A program made the translations under genes and the position numbers. Positions 33,936-42,414 of a stretch of DNA of 64,000 bases are shown piece after piece. Within the stretch, counting starts at the first letter, position 1. The number at the start of each line of letters is the position of its first letter. This DNA is from VRUE01 sp963824705 (lineage in GTDB: Bacteria; Actinomycetota; Thermoleophilia; Solirubrobacterales; 70-9), in contig CAWGQE010000003.1 of the NCBI GenBank assembly GCA_963824705.1, positions 868,001 to 932,000 on the forward strand, read 5' to 3'. The notes below the pieces were generated by a model. It saw nothing but the letters and a program-made list of their open reading frames with translations. It was not told the origin of the DNA and did not search any database.

Positions 33936-35189
33936 ATGAATGAGATCGCAGCACCGCCGCTGGCCGAAGTCACCCGCAACGACACCCCGTCGCCGGGTCG
34001 TCGGATGCTCAACAAGGTCCCGGAGATCACCGTCTACTTCTGGTTGATCAAGGTTCTCTGCACGACGGTCGGTGAGACCTTCGCCGACAACCTCAACGAA
34101 AACCTCGGCCTCGGGCTCACCAACACCAGCTACCTGATGGGAGCCCTACTGATCGCGACGCTCGTCTTCCAGTTCAGGGCGCGCAGGTACGTCCCCGGCA
34201 TCTACTGGCTGGCGGTGGTTCTGATCAGCGTCGTCGGCACCCTGGTCAGCGACAACCTGGTCGAAAACTACGGCGTCACCCTGGAAACGACGACGATAGC
34301 CTTCAGCGCGATCCTGATCTGCGTGTTCGCCAGCTGGTACGCGGTCGAGCGCACCCTCTCGGTCCACACGATCTTTACCACCCGGCGCGAGGCGTTCTAC
34401 TGGCTGGCGATCCTCTTCACCTTCGCTCTTGGCACCTCCGCCGGCGACTTCCTCTCCGAGCAGCTCGAACTCGGCTACCTCGCCGCCCTCGGGATCTTCG
34501 CCGGGGGGATAGTCGTCGTCGCGGTTCTGCACTTCGGCCTGCGAATGAACGCGATCCTCTCCTTCTGGCTCGCCTACATCCTCACCAGGCCGCTCGGCGC
34601 CTCGATCGGCGACTACCTCGCCTCGCCGAGGGGAGAAGGCGGCCTCGGTCTCGGCACGAACCTGACCAGCATCATCTTCCTCTCGGCGATCCTCTCGCTG
34701 GTCGTCTACCTGGCGATCTCCAAGCGGGACGTGATCCGCTCCGGGCCGATCGCGGCCGTCCGCGACCGATCCGGGGAAGGAAGTCCGGTGGTTCTGGTCG
34801 TGCTCAACAAGGTCGAGGCGACCGCTTCGCTGCTCGAGGCGGTGCGACGACGGGCGGCGGCGGGGGCGGCACACTTCTTCGTTCTCGTGCCGAACCCCGA
34901 CCACCTCGGCTTCGATCGCAACAGCCCGGACGCGAAGGGCGGCGAGGCGCTGTTGGCGAGGGCGCTGTCACAGCTCGAAGGGCCGGCCGGCGCGACGGTG
35001 GCCGGCAGGGTCGCCGCCAGCCCCAACGCCTACGACGACATCGTCGAAGAGCTGGAAGCGAGGGCTTACGGGGAGATCATCCTGGAGACCCCGCCCGCTC
35101 ACATCTCCCACTGGCTCCACGTCGATCTCCCGCAGCGGATATCCGAGCTTGGCTACCCGACCGAGACCGTCGCGGCGGCTATGGCCTAG
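33936..35189 (+). CDS. COG4705 membrane protein with extra C-terminal domain
   Basis: A 417-residue protein. Residues 20-270 are a COG4705-type membrane domain of about 8-9 segments, with the typical repeats KVPEITVYFWLIKVLCTTVGETFADNLN and FGLRMNAILSFWLAYILTRPLGASIGDYLA. Residues 285-417 form a soluble alpha/beta domain (PVVLVVLNKVEATASLLEAV, HFFVLVPNP, AYDDIVEELEARAYGEIILETP) resembling a universal-stress-protein fold. The second paralog at 41543 lacks this part. The real start at 33936 follows the shared upstream motif; longer frames are artefacts. Confidence 0.85.
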   Translation: MNEIAAPPLAEVTRNDTPSPGRRMLNKVPEITVYFWLIKVLCTTVGETFADNLNENLGLGLTNTSYLMGALLIATLVFQFRARRYVPGIYWLAVVLISVVGTLVSDNLVENYGVTLETTTIAFSAILICVFASWYAVERTLSVHTIFTTRREAFYWLAILFTFALGTSAGDFLSEQLELGYLAALGIFAGGIVVVAVLHFGLRMNAILSFWLAYILTRPLGASIGDYLASPRGEGGLGLGTNLTSIIFLSAILSLVVYLAISKRDVIRSGPIAAVRDRSGEGSPVVLVVLNKVEATASLLEAVRRRAAAGAAHFFVLVPNPDHLGFDRNSPDAKGGEALLARALSQLEGPAGATVAGRVAASPNAYDDIVEELEARAYGEIILETPPAHISHWLHVDLPQRISELGYPTETVAAAMA

Positions 35190-35534
35190 ATGGTTGATTC
35201 CACAGCGATGGCTGTGGCGAGCGTCTTTCCAGCGCCAGGCAAGCCGTCCGCTCGCGTAGCGCGGCACTGACTGGTCGATTTGCCACCGTATGCGTGGGTC
35301 AATCGACCAGTCAGCACTGAGGGCTGAAGCTCGGATGCCTTGACCGGGATGGCGGCACGCCTCTGTGGGAATGTCGCGAAGCGGCGGAAATGCAATCCGG
35401 CACCTGCGCGGCGAAGCCGCGCTCCAAATTCCACACCCCAGCGCGGAGCGCTGGGGTGTCAATTCCCGCAGAGGCGTGCCCGCCATCCCGTCATTCTCTG
35501 CTGGCAGGATCGGCCCGTGGAATCAGCCATCTAG
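35187..35534. repeat. Non-coding element with nested inverted repeats
   Basis: This 348-base gap between convergent genes holds no gene. CTAGATGGTTGATTCCACAG at its left edge (from 35186, including the COG4705 stop) is inverted at 35515-35534 as a similar copy. Inside, CGGGATGGCGGCACGCCTCT at 35345 onward pairs over 28 bases with 35462-35490. That outer stem encloses perfect hairpins at 35406-35422 (GCGCGGC) and 35433-35459 (ACACCCCAGCGC). It may be a MITE-like mobile relic or a structured RNA. Confidence 0.65.
35238..35326 (+). repeat. Dispersed palindromic repeat, copy 1
   Basis: About 89 bases, centred on the perfect inverted repeat CTGACTGGTCGATT (35267-35280) and AATCGACCAGTCAG (35301-35314). 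A near-identical copy lies inverted at 54398-54486, differing in the loop flank by GGGTCAATC versus GGGCCAATC and a few outer bases. Identity also covers the flank GGCACTGAC and CAGCACTGAGGGCTGA. Confidence 0.8.
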
Positions 35535-35555
35535 CCCGGTTCGCTGCGTCGTGGC

Positions 35556-36656
35556 CTAGCCGAGAGTCAGGAGACGCTCGGCGTCGGGGCCGTGCTCGCG
35601 TCTGGCGTCCGGGTACGCCACCGCGGTCCCCTCGACCTCGACGACCACCTCTTCGCCGACTCGTGGGGCGCGGTGACCTAGGGCCCGGGCGACGACCTCC
35701 AGGCCGGCCGACCCCTCAAGCGCGATTCGCGCCGTCGCGTCGTGGCCGTAGAACTCGGTTGAGAGGACGCGACCGTGAGCCCCGTCGCCGACCATCGGGA
35801 CGGGGTGGCAGAGGATCTGCTCGGGGCGCAGCATCAGCGTCGCCCAGGCCCCGTCGGCCCCGGCGGCTCCACGAGTCCGCAGATGCCCGAGCGGAGTCTC
35901 GGCATAGTCGCCGCCGAGCCTTCCCTCCAGCAGCACCGCCTCGCCGACGAACTGGGCGACGTCGGCGTCAACTGGGTCGCGGTAGAGCGTTTGCGGGTCG
36001 GCGGCCTGGACTATGCGCCCGCCGCGCATGACGGCGACGAGGTCGGCCAGCGACAGCGCCTCCTCCTGGTCGTGGGTGACGAGCAGCGCGGTTGCCCCGG
36101 CGGCCCGCAGGGCCTCGCGAACCTCGCCGCGCACCTGCGCGCGCAGACCGGCGTCGAGCGCGTCGAAGGGCTCGTCGAGCAGGACCAGGCCCGGTTCGGG
36201 CGCCAGCGCCCGCGCCAGCGCCACGCGCTGCTGTTGGCCGCCGGAGAGCTGGTGGGGGAGGCGCTTGGCGAGGCCCTGCAGGTCGACCAGCTGCAACAGC
36301 TCCTCGACTCGGCCGCCGCGCCGTTGCGAGCGCGGCAGGCCGAAGCCGACGTTGGCGGCGACGTCGAGATGGGGGAAGAGCGCCCCCTCCTGGGGGACGA
36401 AGCCGATCTCGCGCCGCTCGGGGGCGAGGTGGGTGCCGTTCTCGCTGAGCACTCGCTCGCCGAGCCGGATCGAGCCGCCGTCGGCGTGCTCGAAGCCGCC
36501 GAGCAGCCGCAGCAGCGTCGTCTTGCCGCAGCCGGAGGGGCCGAGGACCGCGGTCAGGCTGCCGGCCGGGACCTCGAGGTCGAGACCGGCGAGGACGGGC
36601 GAGTCGCCGAACGCCTTGCTCAGGCCGGCGACCGAGAGCGATGCAGCCGGGCTCAT
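35556..36656 (-). CDS. fbpC: Iron(III) ABC transporter ATP-binding protein
   Basis: A 366-residue ATPase. Walker A is GPSGCGKTT, the signature LPHQLSGGQQQRVALARALAPEP, Walker B LVLLDEPFDALDAG and the switch VTHDQEEALSLAD. A C-terminal TOBE-like regulatory part follows, with MLRPEQILCHPV. It energises the permease just upstream, whose TGA shares one base with this ATG. FbpC-type importers carry free ferric iron; the DtxR box in front of the operon supports this over sulfate or thiamine. Confidence 0.9.
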   Translation of the reverse strand: MSPAASLSVAGLSKAFGDSPVLAGLDLEVPAGSLTAVLGPSGCGKTTLLRLLGGFEHADGGSIRLGERVLSENGTHLAPERREIGFVPQEGALFPHLDVAANVGFGLPRSQRRGGRVEELLQLVDLQGLAKRLPHQLSGGQQQRVALARALAPEPGLVLLDEPFDALDAGLRAQVRGEVREALRAAGATALLVTHDQEEALSLADLVAVMRGGRIVQAADPQTLYRDPVDADVAQFVGEAVLLEGRLGGDYAETPLGHLRTRGAAGADGAWATLMLRPEQILCHPVPMVGDGAHGRVLSTEFYGHDATARIALEGSAGLEVVARALGHRAPRVGEEVVVEVEGTAVAYPDARREHGPDAERLLTLG

Positions 36657-38257
36657 CACCGCTCCTCCGCCGGTGCGACGACGCCGCCGAGGCGGCGGGT
36701 CAGCAGGTAGGTGGGGAGGGCGGAGATCGCGACCATCAGCGCAGCGTAGGGAGCCGCCGCTCCATAGGAGAGGGTCGACGCCTTCGCCCAGAACTGCGTC
36801 GCCAAGGTCTGCGTGCCGATCGGCGCCAGCAGCAGCGTCGCCGTCAGCTCGGTCACCGTGGCCAGGAATACGAGCGCGGCCGCGGCTCCCAGACCCGGCA
36901 GGATCCGCGGCAAGGTCACGCGGGCCATCGCGACCAGTGGCCGCGAGCCGAGCGAGCGGGCGATCTCCTCGTGGACCGGAGGCGCCTGCGCCAGCGCCGC
37001 CCTGGTGGCGACGAGCGCGAGCGGCAGGGTGAGGATCGCGTAGGCGACGATCAGCAGCTGGGTCGTTCCGTACAGCGCCGGGAAGTAGTGGATCGAGAGC
37101 ACGATCAGCGAGAGCGCGATGACGATTCCGGGCAGGGCGAAGGGGATGTAGGTGGCTCGCTCGATCAGCGTCGCGGTGCGGCTCGGGTGGCGCACGGAGA
37201 GGATCGAGACGGGCAGCGCCAGCAGCGTGGTCAGGGCAGCCGCGCCGAGGCCCAGCTTCAGCGAGGTGCCGGTGGCGGCCAGCAGCGCTCCCGGGTCGAA
37301 GCCCGCTGAGCTGCCCGTCGCGACCCAGTAGACGAGGGTTGCAAGGGGCAGGCCGAGGGCCAACCCGATCAGCGCCACGAAGCCGGCGCCGACTGCCCAC
37401 CTGCCGTGGCCGAGATGGGCCGGCGTGGACGGTCGCGCCGAGCCCGAATCGACTCGCGCATAGCGTCCCCGCCCCCGCGCGCTCAGCTCGGCGACCAGGA
37501 GCACGAGGCAGAGGATCACCAGCACCGACGCCAGCATCGATGCCGCCGCGCCGTCGAAGCTCAGCTTGTACTGGTCGTAGATCGCGGTCGTGAAGGTCTG
37601 AAAGCGCAGCATCGCGAAGGCGCCGAACTCCGAGAGCATGTGGACCGCGACGAGCAGCATGCCGCCGAGCAGGGCGATCCGGGTCTGCGGCAGAGTGACT
37701 CGGAAGAAGGTCCGCCACGGCCCCATGCCCAGCGAGCGGGCGCTCTCCTCGAGCGCCGGGTCGGTGCCGCGCAGCACCGCCGCCACGGGCAGGTAGACGA
37801 GCGGGTAGTAGGCGAGCGTGATGATCGCCGCGGCCCCCCAGAAGCCCTGCACCGCCGGCGTGATCGAGACCCAGCTGTAGCTGGTCACGAAGGCCGGCAC
37901 GGTGATCGGCAGCGCCGCCAGCACCGCCCACGCCCTGCGCCCCGGCAGGTCGGTGCGCTCGACGAACCAGGCGACCGCGACGCCGAGGACCGTGCAGGCG
38001 ACGGTCCCGACCGCGACCAGCGTCGCCGTGTTGACGAGCAGCTCGCCGACGAAGGGGCGGAACAGCAACCGCTGGACTTCGTCCCAGCCGGTCGAGAGGG
38101 TCTGGTCGAGGAGAAAGCCGACCGGGGCGAGGACGAGCAACGCGACAAGGGCGGAGACGACGAGCAGGGCCGCGGGCGGACGCCCGCGGCCCTGCCGCGC
38201 CCAGCGCAACGGGGCCGGCAATGCGGCTCCGCTGCGGGGTGCGCTTGCCGCCGCCAT
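36656..38257 (-). CDS. fbpB: Iron(III) ABC transporter permease
   Basis: A 533-residue permease formed by two fused halves of six membrane segments each. Each half carries an EAA-type loop, for instance LEESARSLGMGPWRTFFRVTLPQTRIA and VHEEIARSLGSRPLVAMARVTLPRILPG. This duplicated layout is typical of FbpB/ThiP-like permeases. It lies between the binding protein (gap of 3 bases) and the ATPase, in an operon. Confidence 0.92.
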   Translation of the reverse strand: MAAASAPRSGAALPAPLRWARQGRGRPPAALLVVSALVALLVLAPVGFLLDQTLSTGWDEVQRLLFRPFVGELLVNTATLVAVGTVACTVLGVAVAWFVERTDLPGRRAWAVLAALPITVPAFVTSYSWVSITPAVQGFWGAAAIITLAYYPLVYLPVAAVLRGTDPALEESARSLGMGPWRTFFRVTLPQTRIALLGGMLLVAVHMLSEFGAFAMLRFQTFTTAIYDQYKLSFDGAAASMLASVLVILCLVLLVAELSARGRGRYARVDSGSARPSTPAHLGHGRWAVGAGFVALIGLALGLPLATLVYWVATGSSAGFDPGALLAATGTSLKLGLGAAALTTLLALPVSILSVRHPSRTATLIERATYIPFALPGIVIALSLIVLSIHYFPALYGTTQLLIVAYAILTLPLALVATRAALAQAPPVHEEIARSLGSRPLVAMARVTLPRILPGLGAAAALVFLATVTELTATLLLAPIGTQTLATQFWAKASTLSYGAAAPYAALMVAISALPTYLLTRRLGGVVAPAEER

Positions 38258-38260
38258 CGC

Positions 38261-39292
38261 CTAGAGCAGACCCACCTGTTCCATCAGTGCGACCGGAGCG
38301 CTGCCGTCGCCGAGATCGGCCGGGCTGACCTTCGGCGGTTCCAGACTGTCGAACGGCTTCAGCCCCGGCGGCGGTGGCACGGCGCTGTTCAGCGGGTACT
38401 CCCAGTCGCCGCTTTCGGTGATCGCGGTCTGGCCTTCCTCGCCGACGACGTAGGCGAGGAATTCCTGGGCGAGCTCGGGGTCGTCGCTCGACTCGAGCGC
38501 TCCGGCGCCGGAGATGTTGACGAGCGCCCCGGGGTCTTCGTGGCCGAAGTAGTGGAGCTTGGAGGGCACCTTGTCCTTGCCTTCCTCGGCGACCGCCTCG
38601 TACCAGTAGTAGTGGTTGATGATGCCCGCGGCGATCTGGCCGCTGTCGACGGCGGCGATGATCCCCTCGTTGTCGTTGTAGTGCTTGGCGTTGTCGGCGA
38701 AGCCTTCGAGCCAGGACTTCGCTGCGGCTTCGCCGTCGAGCTTCTCGATCGCGCTGACGATCGGCACGAAGTCGGGCTCGGACGGCGCGATCGCCAGCTT
38801 GCCCTTCCATTCGGGCTTGGCGAGGTCGAGGATCGAGGCGGGCAGTTCGTCGGCCGCGATCAGGTCGGGGTTGTAGACCATGACCGTCTCGCGCGCCGCG
38901 ACTCCGACCCAGTGCCCGGTCGGCGAGTTGTAGCGGGAGGGCACTTCTTCCAGGGTCGAGGGTTCGACTTCGGCGAGCAGTTCCTTGCCGGCGAGCAGTT
39001 CCAGCGGCGGCGTATTCTCGGTCAGGACGACGTCGGCGGGGGTGGCATCACCCTCCTGCTCGATCTGGCTGGCCAGCCCCTCGTCCTCGCCGTAGCGAAT
39101 TTGGACCTTCGCCCCGTTCTCCTCTTCGAATCCCTTTGCCAGGGCTTCGGTCATCGGTTCGTGCTGGGCGCTGTAGAGGGTCAGCGAGCCGCTGGAATCC
39201 GACGAGGATCCTCCGCATCCGGCGATGGGAATGGCGGCTATGGAGGTAAGACACAGGACGGCGAAGGTTCGCCGGGCGATTCGAGAACTCAA
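38261..39292 (-). CDS. fbpA: Iron(III) ABC transporter substrate-binding lipoprotein
   Basis: A 343-residue periplasmic-type binding lipoprotein with the lipobox IAGC near residue 24. The SBP core follows: LTLYSAQHEPMTEALAKGFEEENGAKVQIRYGEDEGLASQIEQEG, and Tyr-rich ligand stretch INHYYWYEAV, where tyrosines bind Fe3+ in FbpA proteins. TTG at 39292 follows AGGAGG by 5 bases, so it is the start rather than upstream codons. Iron-regulated through the box at 39316. Confidence 0.9.
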   Translation of the reverse strand: MSSRIARRTFAVLCLTSIAAIPIAGCGGSSSDSSGSLTLYSAQHEPMTEALAKGFEEENGAKVQIRYGEDEGLASQIEQEGDATPADVVLTENTPPLELLAGKELLAEVEPSTLEEVPSRYNSPTGHWVGVAARETVMVYNPDLIAADELPASILDLAKPEWKGKLAIAPSEPDFVPIVSAIEKLDGEAAAKSWLEGFADNAKHYNDNEGIIAAVDSGQIAAGIINHYYWYEAVAEEGKDKVPSKLHYFGHEDPGALVNISGAGALESSDDPELAQEFLAYVVGEEGQTAITESGDWEYPLNSAVPPPPGLKPFDSLEPPKVSPADLGDGSAPVALMEQVGLL

Positions 39293-39315
39293 CGGAGCCT
39301 CCTGAATGAGTAGAG

Positions 39316-39333
39316 AATTAGGGAAACCTAATT
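39316..39333 (-). promoter_or_regulatory. DtxR/IdeR iron box
   Basis: AATTAGG-GAAA-CCTAATT is a perfect palindrome that fits the TTAGG-N4-CCTAA core of DtxR/IdeR operators. It lies 24-41 bases upstream of the TTG of the iron-binding protein, where iron-loaded repressor would block transcription. A further CCTAA half site follows at 39341-39345. Confidence 0.85.
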
Positions 39334-39399
39334 TGGCCACCCTAATACAAAGAGGATAGTGGAGGCGCGTCCCGGTGCGGACGGGAACGCTTGCCGCTC

Positions 39400-39416
39400 T
39401 CATCTGGCGTTCATCT
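39400..39416 (+). promoter_or_regulatory. Response-regulator motif with direct repeat
   Basis: TCATCTGGCGTTCATCT contains TCATCT twice at 11-base spacing, typical for OmpR-family regulators, and ends about 21 bases before the regulator's ATG. The 5' part GCTCTCATCTG is shared with the site in front of COG4705 at 33936. It suggests autoregulation. Confidence 0.6.
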
Positions 39417-39437
39417 TCTCTGGGATCGTTCAGCGGC

Positions 39438-40118
39438 ATGAATGTTCTGGTCGTCGAGGACGAGGTGAAGATGGCGGCGCTGATCCGGCGCGGGCTCAGC
39501 GAGCAGGGCCTCACCGTCGACGTTGCCGGGACCGGGGAGGACGGGGTGGGAATGGCGCGGTCGTCCACCTACGACGCGATAGTCCTCGACGTGATCTTGC
39601 CCGGCATCGATGGGTTCGAGACGTGCCGCCGGCTCCGCCGCGAAGGGGTCTGGTCGCCGGTCTTGATGCTGACCGCTCGTGGAGCGCTCGAGGACCGTGT
39701 CGCCGGGCTGGACGGCGGCGCCGACGACTACCTGACCAAGCCGTTTTCCTTTGCAGAGCTGCTGGCTCGCCTGCGTGCCCTGGTCCGTCGCGGTCAGAGT
39801 GAGCGGCCGTCGGTCGTCGAGGTCGGGGACCTGCGGCTGGACCCTGCGACCCATCAGGTCTGGCGTGGCGACGCGGAGATCGAGCTCTCGGCCAAGGAGT
39901 TCGCCCTGCTCGAGACCTTCATGCGCAGGCCGGGTCACGTGCTCAGTCGCCTGCAACTGCTCGACCAGGCATGGGAGTACGACTTCGAGCATCGCTCCAA
40001 CGTGATCGAGGTCTACGTGCGCTACCTGCGCCGCAAGATCGACATGCCCTTTGGGGTGAAGTCGATCGAGACCGTTCGTGGCGCCGGTTACCGGCTGAGA
40101 AAGGACGGCGGGCACTGA
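39438..40118 (+). CDS. OmpR-family response regulator
   Basis: A 226-residue regulator. Receiver: VLVVEDEVKM, phospho-acceptor in AIVLDVILPGIDG, Lys in DDYLTKPFSF. Winged helix: IELSAKEFALLETFMRRPGHVLSRLQLLDQAWEYDFEHRSNVIEVYVRYLRRKID. It works with the sensor kinase whose start overlaps its stop. Divergent from the iron ABC operon but separated by the DtxR box. Its likely site TCATCTGNNGTT recurs upstream of DedA and both COG4705 genes, so those are candidate targets. Confidence 0.93.
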   Translation: MNVLVVEDEVKMAALIRRGLSEQGLTVDVAGTGEDGVGMARSSTYDAIVLDVILPGIDGFETCRRLRREGVWSPVLMLTARGALEDRVAGLDGGADDYLTKPFSFAELLARLRALVRRGQSERPSVVEVGDLRLDPATHQVWRGDAEIELSAKEFALLETFMRRPGHVLSRLQLLDQAWEYDFEHRSNVIEVYVRYLRRKIDMPFGVKSIETVRGAGYRLRKDGGH

Positions 40119-41500
40119 GTCGCGTATCGATTCGCCTCCGGGTCACCCTCGTCTTCGCCGCGGTGATGGCACTCGTCCTGGGCGCCATCGGCTTCTTCGT
40201 CTACCTGCGCTTCTCCAACGAGCTCGATGCGACGATCAACGCGGGGCTGCGGTCGCGGGCGAGCGATGTGGCTTCCCTTGTCAAGGAGGCCGACTCCGGC
40301 TTGCAGGAGGGGCATCGGAATCTGGTCGGCCGCAACGAGAGCTTCGCCGAGGTGCTCGATGCGGGCGGCAGCGTCACCGACTCCTCGCTGGCGGTCGGTC
40401 AACACGCTTTGCTCACCCCCGGTGAGCTACGACGAGCGCTGCGCGTGCCGATCGTCGTCAATCGCGGCCCGCTCCCGGGCCTGCGGGAGGAATCCCGCCT
40501 GCTCGCGGTTCCCGTCAGGGCGCGGGGTCGCGAGCAGGTCGTCGTCGTCGGCACCTCGACCGAATCGCGCAACGAGTCGCTCACCGACCTCGCGCAGCTG
40601 TTGCTGATCGGCGGACCCGTTGCCCTCATCCTCGCCTCCCTTGCCGCCTACGGGGTGGCCGCCGCCGCGCTGAAGCCGGTCGAGGCGATGAGGTCGCGGG
40701 CGGCCGAGATCTCCGCCGCGGAGCCCGACCAACGCCTTCCGGTCCCGCCGACGCGCGACGAGGTCGCGCGCCTTGGCACCACGCTGAACGAGATGCTCGA
40801 GCGCCTCGGAGAGGCGCTGGCCCATGAGCGCGCGTTCGTCGCCGATGCCAGCCACGAGCTGCGCACGCCTCTCGCGATCCTGCGGACGGAGCTCGAGCTG
40901 GCGCTTGCGAAGGGACGCTCTCCCGAGGAGCTACGCGGAGCCCTGGCGTCGGCCGCCGAGGAGACCGACCGCCTGACCCAGCTCTCCGAGGACCTGCTGA
41001 CGATCGCCCAGACCGAGCGCGGCGAGCTGCCTCTGCGCTTGGCGCTTCTGGACCTGGTCGAGACCCTCGACGGCGTCGATCGCAGATTCGCCCGCCGCGC
41101 CGAGGAGAGGGGAAGGCAGATCGAGGTGGTCGCTCCGACCTCGCTCGTCCTCAGCGCCGATCGCCTGCGCCTCGACCAGGCGATCGGCAGCATGGTCGAC
41201 AACGCCCTTCGCTACGGCTCCGGCACGATCGATCTCGTCGCCGGCGCCGAGAACGGATCGGTGGAGATCCACGTCCTCGACCGAGGGGATGGATTTCCAC
41301 CGGACTTCCTCGGGCGTGCTTTCGAGCGCTTCAGCCGAGCCTCGTCGAGCGCTCGCGACGGGGGAAGCGGCCTCGGGCTGGCGATCGTCCAGACGGTTGC
41401 CCGTGCCCACGGCGGGGAGGCGCACGCCGGCAATCGCGAGGGGGGAGGTGCCGACGTCTGGCTGACCTTGCCCATGGCGCCCGTCTCATCTGCGGTTTAG
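40115..41500 (+). CDS. Sensor histidine kinase
   Basis: A 461-residue kinase. Membrane helices at residues 9-31 (VTLVFAAVMALVLGAIGFFVY) and about 150-175 enclose a sensor loop. HAMP follows (KPVEAMRSRAAEIS), then the H-box VADASHELRTPLAILRTELE, N-box IGSMVDNALRYG, and GSGLGLAIVQTVARAHGG. No standard start codon is at the 5' end; CTG at 40115 overlaps the regulator's TGA and would allow coupled initiation. The 3' end carries a copy of the regulatory motif for the next gene. Confidence 0.9.
   Translation: MSRVSIRLRVTLVFAAVMALVLGAIGFFVYLRFSNELDATINAGLRSRASDVASLVKEADSGLQEGHRNLVGRNESFAEVLDAGGSVTDSSLAVGQHALLTPGELRRALRVPIVVNRGPLPGLREESRLLAVPVRARGREQVVVVGTSTESRNESLTDLAQLLLIGGPVALILASLAAYGVAAAALKPVEAMRSRAAEISAAEPDQRLPVPPTRDEVARLGTTLNEMLERLGEALAHERAFVADASHELRTPLAILRTELELALAKGRSPEELRGALASAAEETDRLTQLSEDLLTIAQTERGELPLRLALLDLVETLDGVDRRFARRAEERGRQIEVVAPTSLVLSADRLRLDQAIGSMVDNALRYGSGTIDLVAGAENGSVEIHVLDRGDGFPPDFLGRAFERFSRASSSARDGGSGLGLAIVQTVARAHGGEAHAGNREGGGADVWLTLPMAPVSSAV
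41486..41500 (+). promoter_or_regulatory. Regulatory motif upstream of second COG4705 gene
   Basis: TCATCTGCGGTTTAG agrees with TCATCTGTAGTTAAG at 33897 in 12 of 15 positions. It overlaps the kinase stop codon and lies 42 bases before the COG4705 ATG. Confidence 0.5.
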
Positions 41501-41542
41501 GCACCGGGCCTAGCCTGCCGCCTCGTTTCGTCCGGCCCGCCC

Positions 41543-42388
41543 ATGGACTACAAGCTCAAAACCTCGCACGGCCTCTCGAAGGTGCCCGAGATAACGGCCT
41601 TCTTCTGGATCGTCAAGGCGCTGACGACCGGTATGGGCGAGTCGACGTCGGACTTCCTCGTCCATAAGCTCGTGCCCGAGATCGCCGTCGTGCTTGGCGG
41701 CATCGCCTTCGTCCTCGCTCTCTACCTGCAGTTCTCGAGCGACCGCTACGTACCTTGGCGCTACTGGCTCGCGGTGGCGATGGTCGGGGTCTTCGGCACG
41801 ATGTGCGCCGACGTCCTCCACGTCGGCCTCGGCGTCCCCTACATCGTCTCGACGGTCTTCTACGCGATCGTGCTCGCCGTGGTCTTCCGCACCTGGTACC
41901 GGACCGAGGGAACGCTCTCGATCCACAGCATCACGACCGAGCGGCGCGAGGTCTTCTACTGGGCCGCGGTGCTCGCGACCTTCGCCCTCGGCACCGCCGC
42001 CGGCGACCTCACCGCGGTCACCTTCGGCCTCGGCTTCTTCGGCTCGGGCCTGATGTTCGCGGCGATCATCGCCATTCCGGCGATCGGCTACTGGCGCTTC
42101 GGCATGAACTCGATCCTGGCCTTCTGGTTCGCCTATGTGGTGACCCGCCCGCTCGGGGCCTCCTTCGCCGACTGGCTGGCGGTGTCATCGGAACGGGGCG
42201 GCCTGGCGATCGGCACCGGCCTGGTCAGCTTCGTCCTCGCGGCGATGATCGCCATGTTCGTCGCCTTCCTGACCTCGACCGGGGTGGACACGCCCGCGGA
42301 TCAGGAAGTCAGCGGCAGTCGCGGGTCGAGCTCGCCAACCGGTGTCGTGCCGCCAAGGCCTCCAGACGAGGTTCGCGAGTCGGTCTGA
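41543..42388 (+). CDS. COG4705 membrane protein
   Basis: A 281-residue protein with about 8 hydrophobic segments and the repeats KVPEITAFFWIVKALTTGMGESTSDFL and FGMNSILAFWFAYVVTRPLGASFADWLA. COG4705 proteins are of unknown function. They often occur beside two-component systems, as here. It lacks the soluble C-terminal domain of the paralog at 33936 and instead ends with a short Pro/Ser-rich tail. Acyl-CoA dehydrogenase follows after 26 bases. Confidence 0.85.
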   Translation: MDYKLKTSHGLSKVPEITAFFWIVKALTTGMGESTSDFLVHKLVPEIAVVLGGIAFVLALYLQFSSDRYVPWRYWLAVAMVGVFGTMCADVLHVGLGVPYIVSTVFYAIVLAVVFRTWYRTEGTLSIHSITTERREVFYWAAVLATFALGTAAGDLTAVTFGLGFFGSGLMFAAIIAIPAIGYWRFGMNSILAFWFAYVVTRPLGASFADWLAVSSERGGLAIGTGLVSFVLAAMIAMFVAFLTSTGVDTPADQEVSGSRGSSSPTGVVPPRPPDEVRESV

Positions 42389-42414
42389 AGTACGGTGCCG
42401 GGCGTGAGAGCCGC

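Noticed and set aside
35238..35326. CRISPR repeat or integron attC site
   Set aside because: Only two copies 19 kb apart, no spacers, no cas or integrase genes, and no attC core sequences.
35556..38810. 1084-residue minus-strand frame that includes the ATPase
   Set aside because: Its first two thirds are the wrong frame of the permease and binding-protein genes; only the end is the ATPase.
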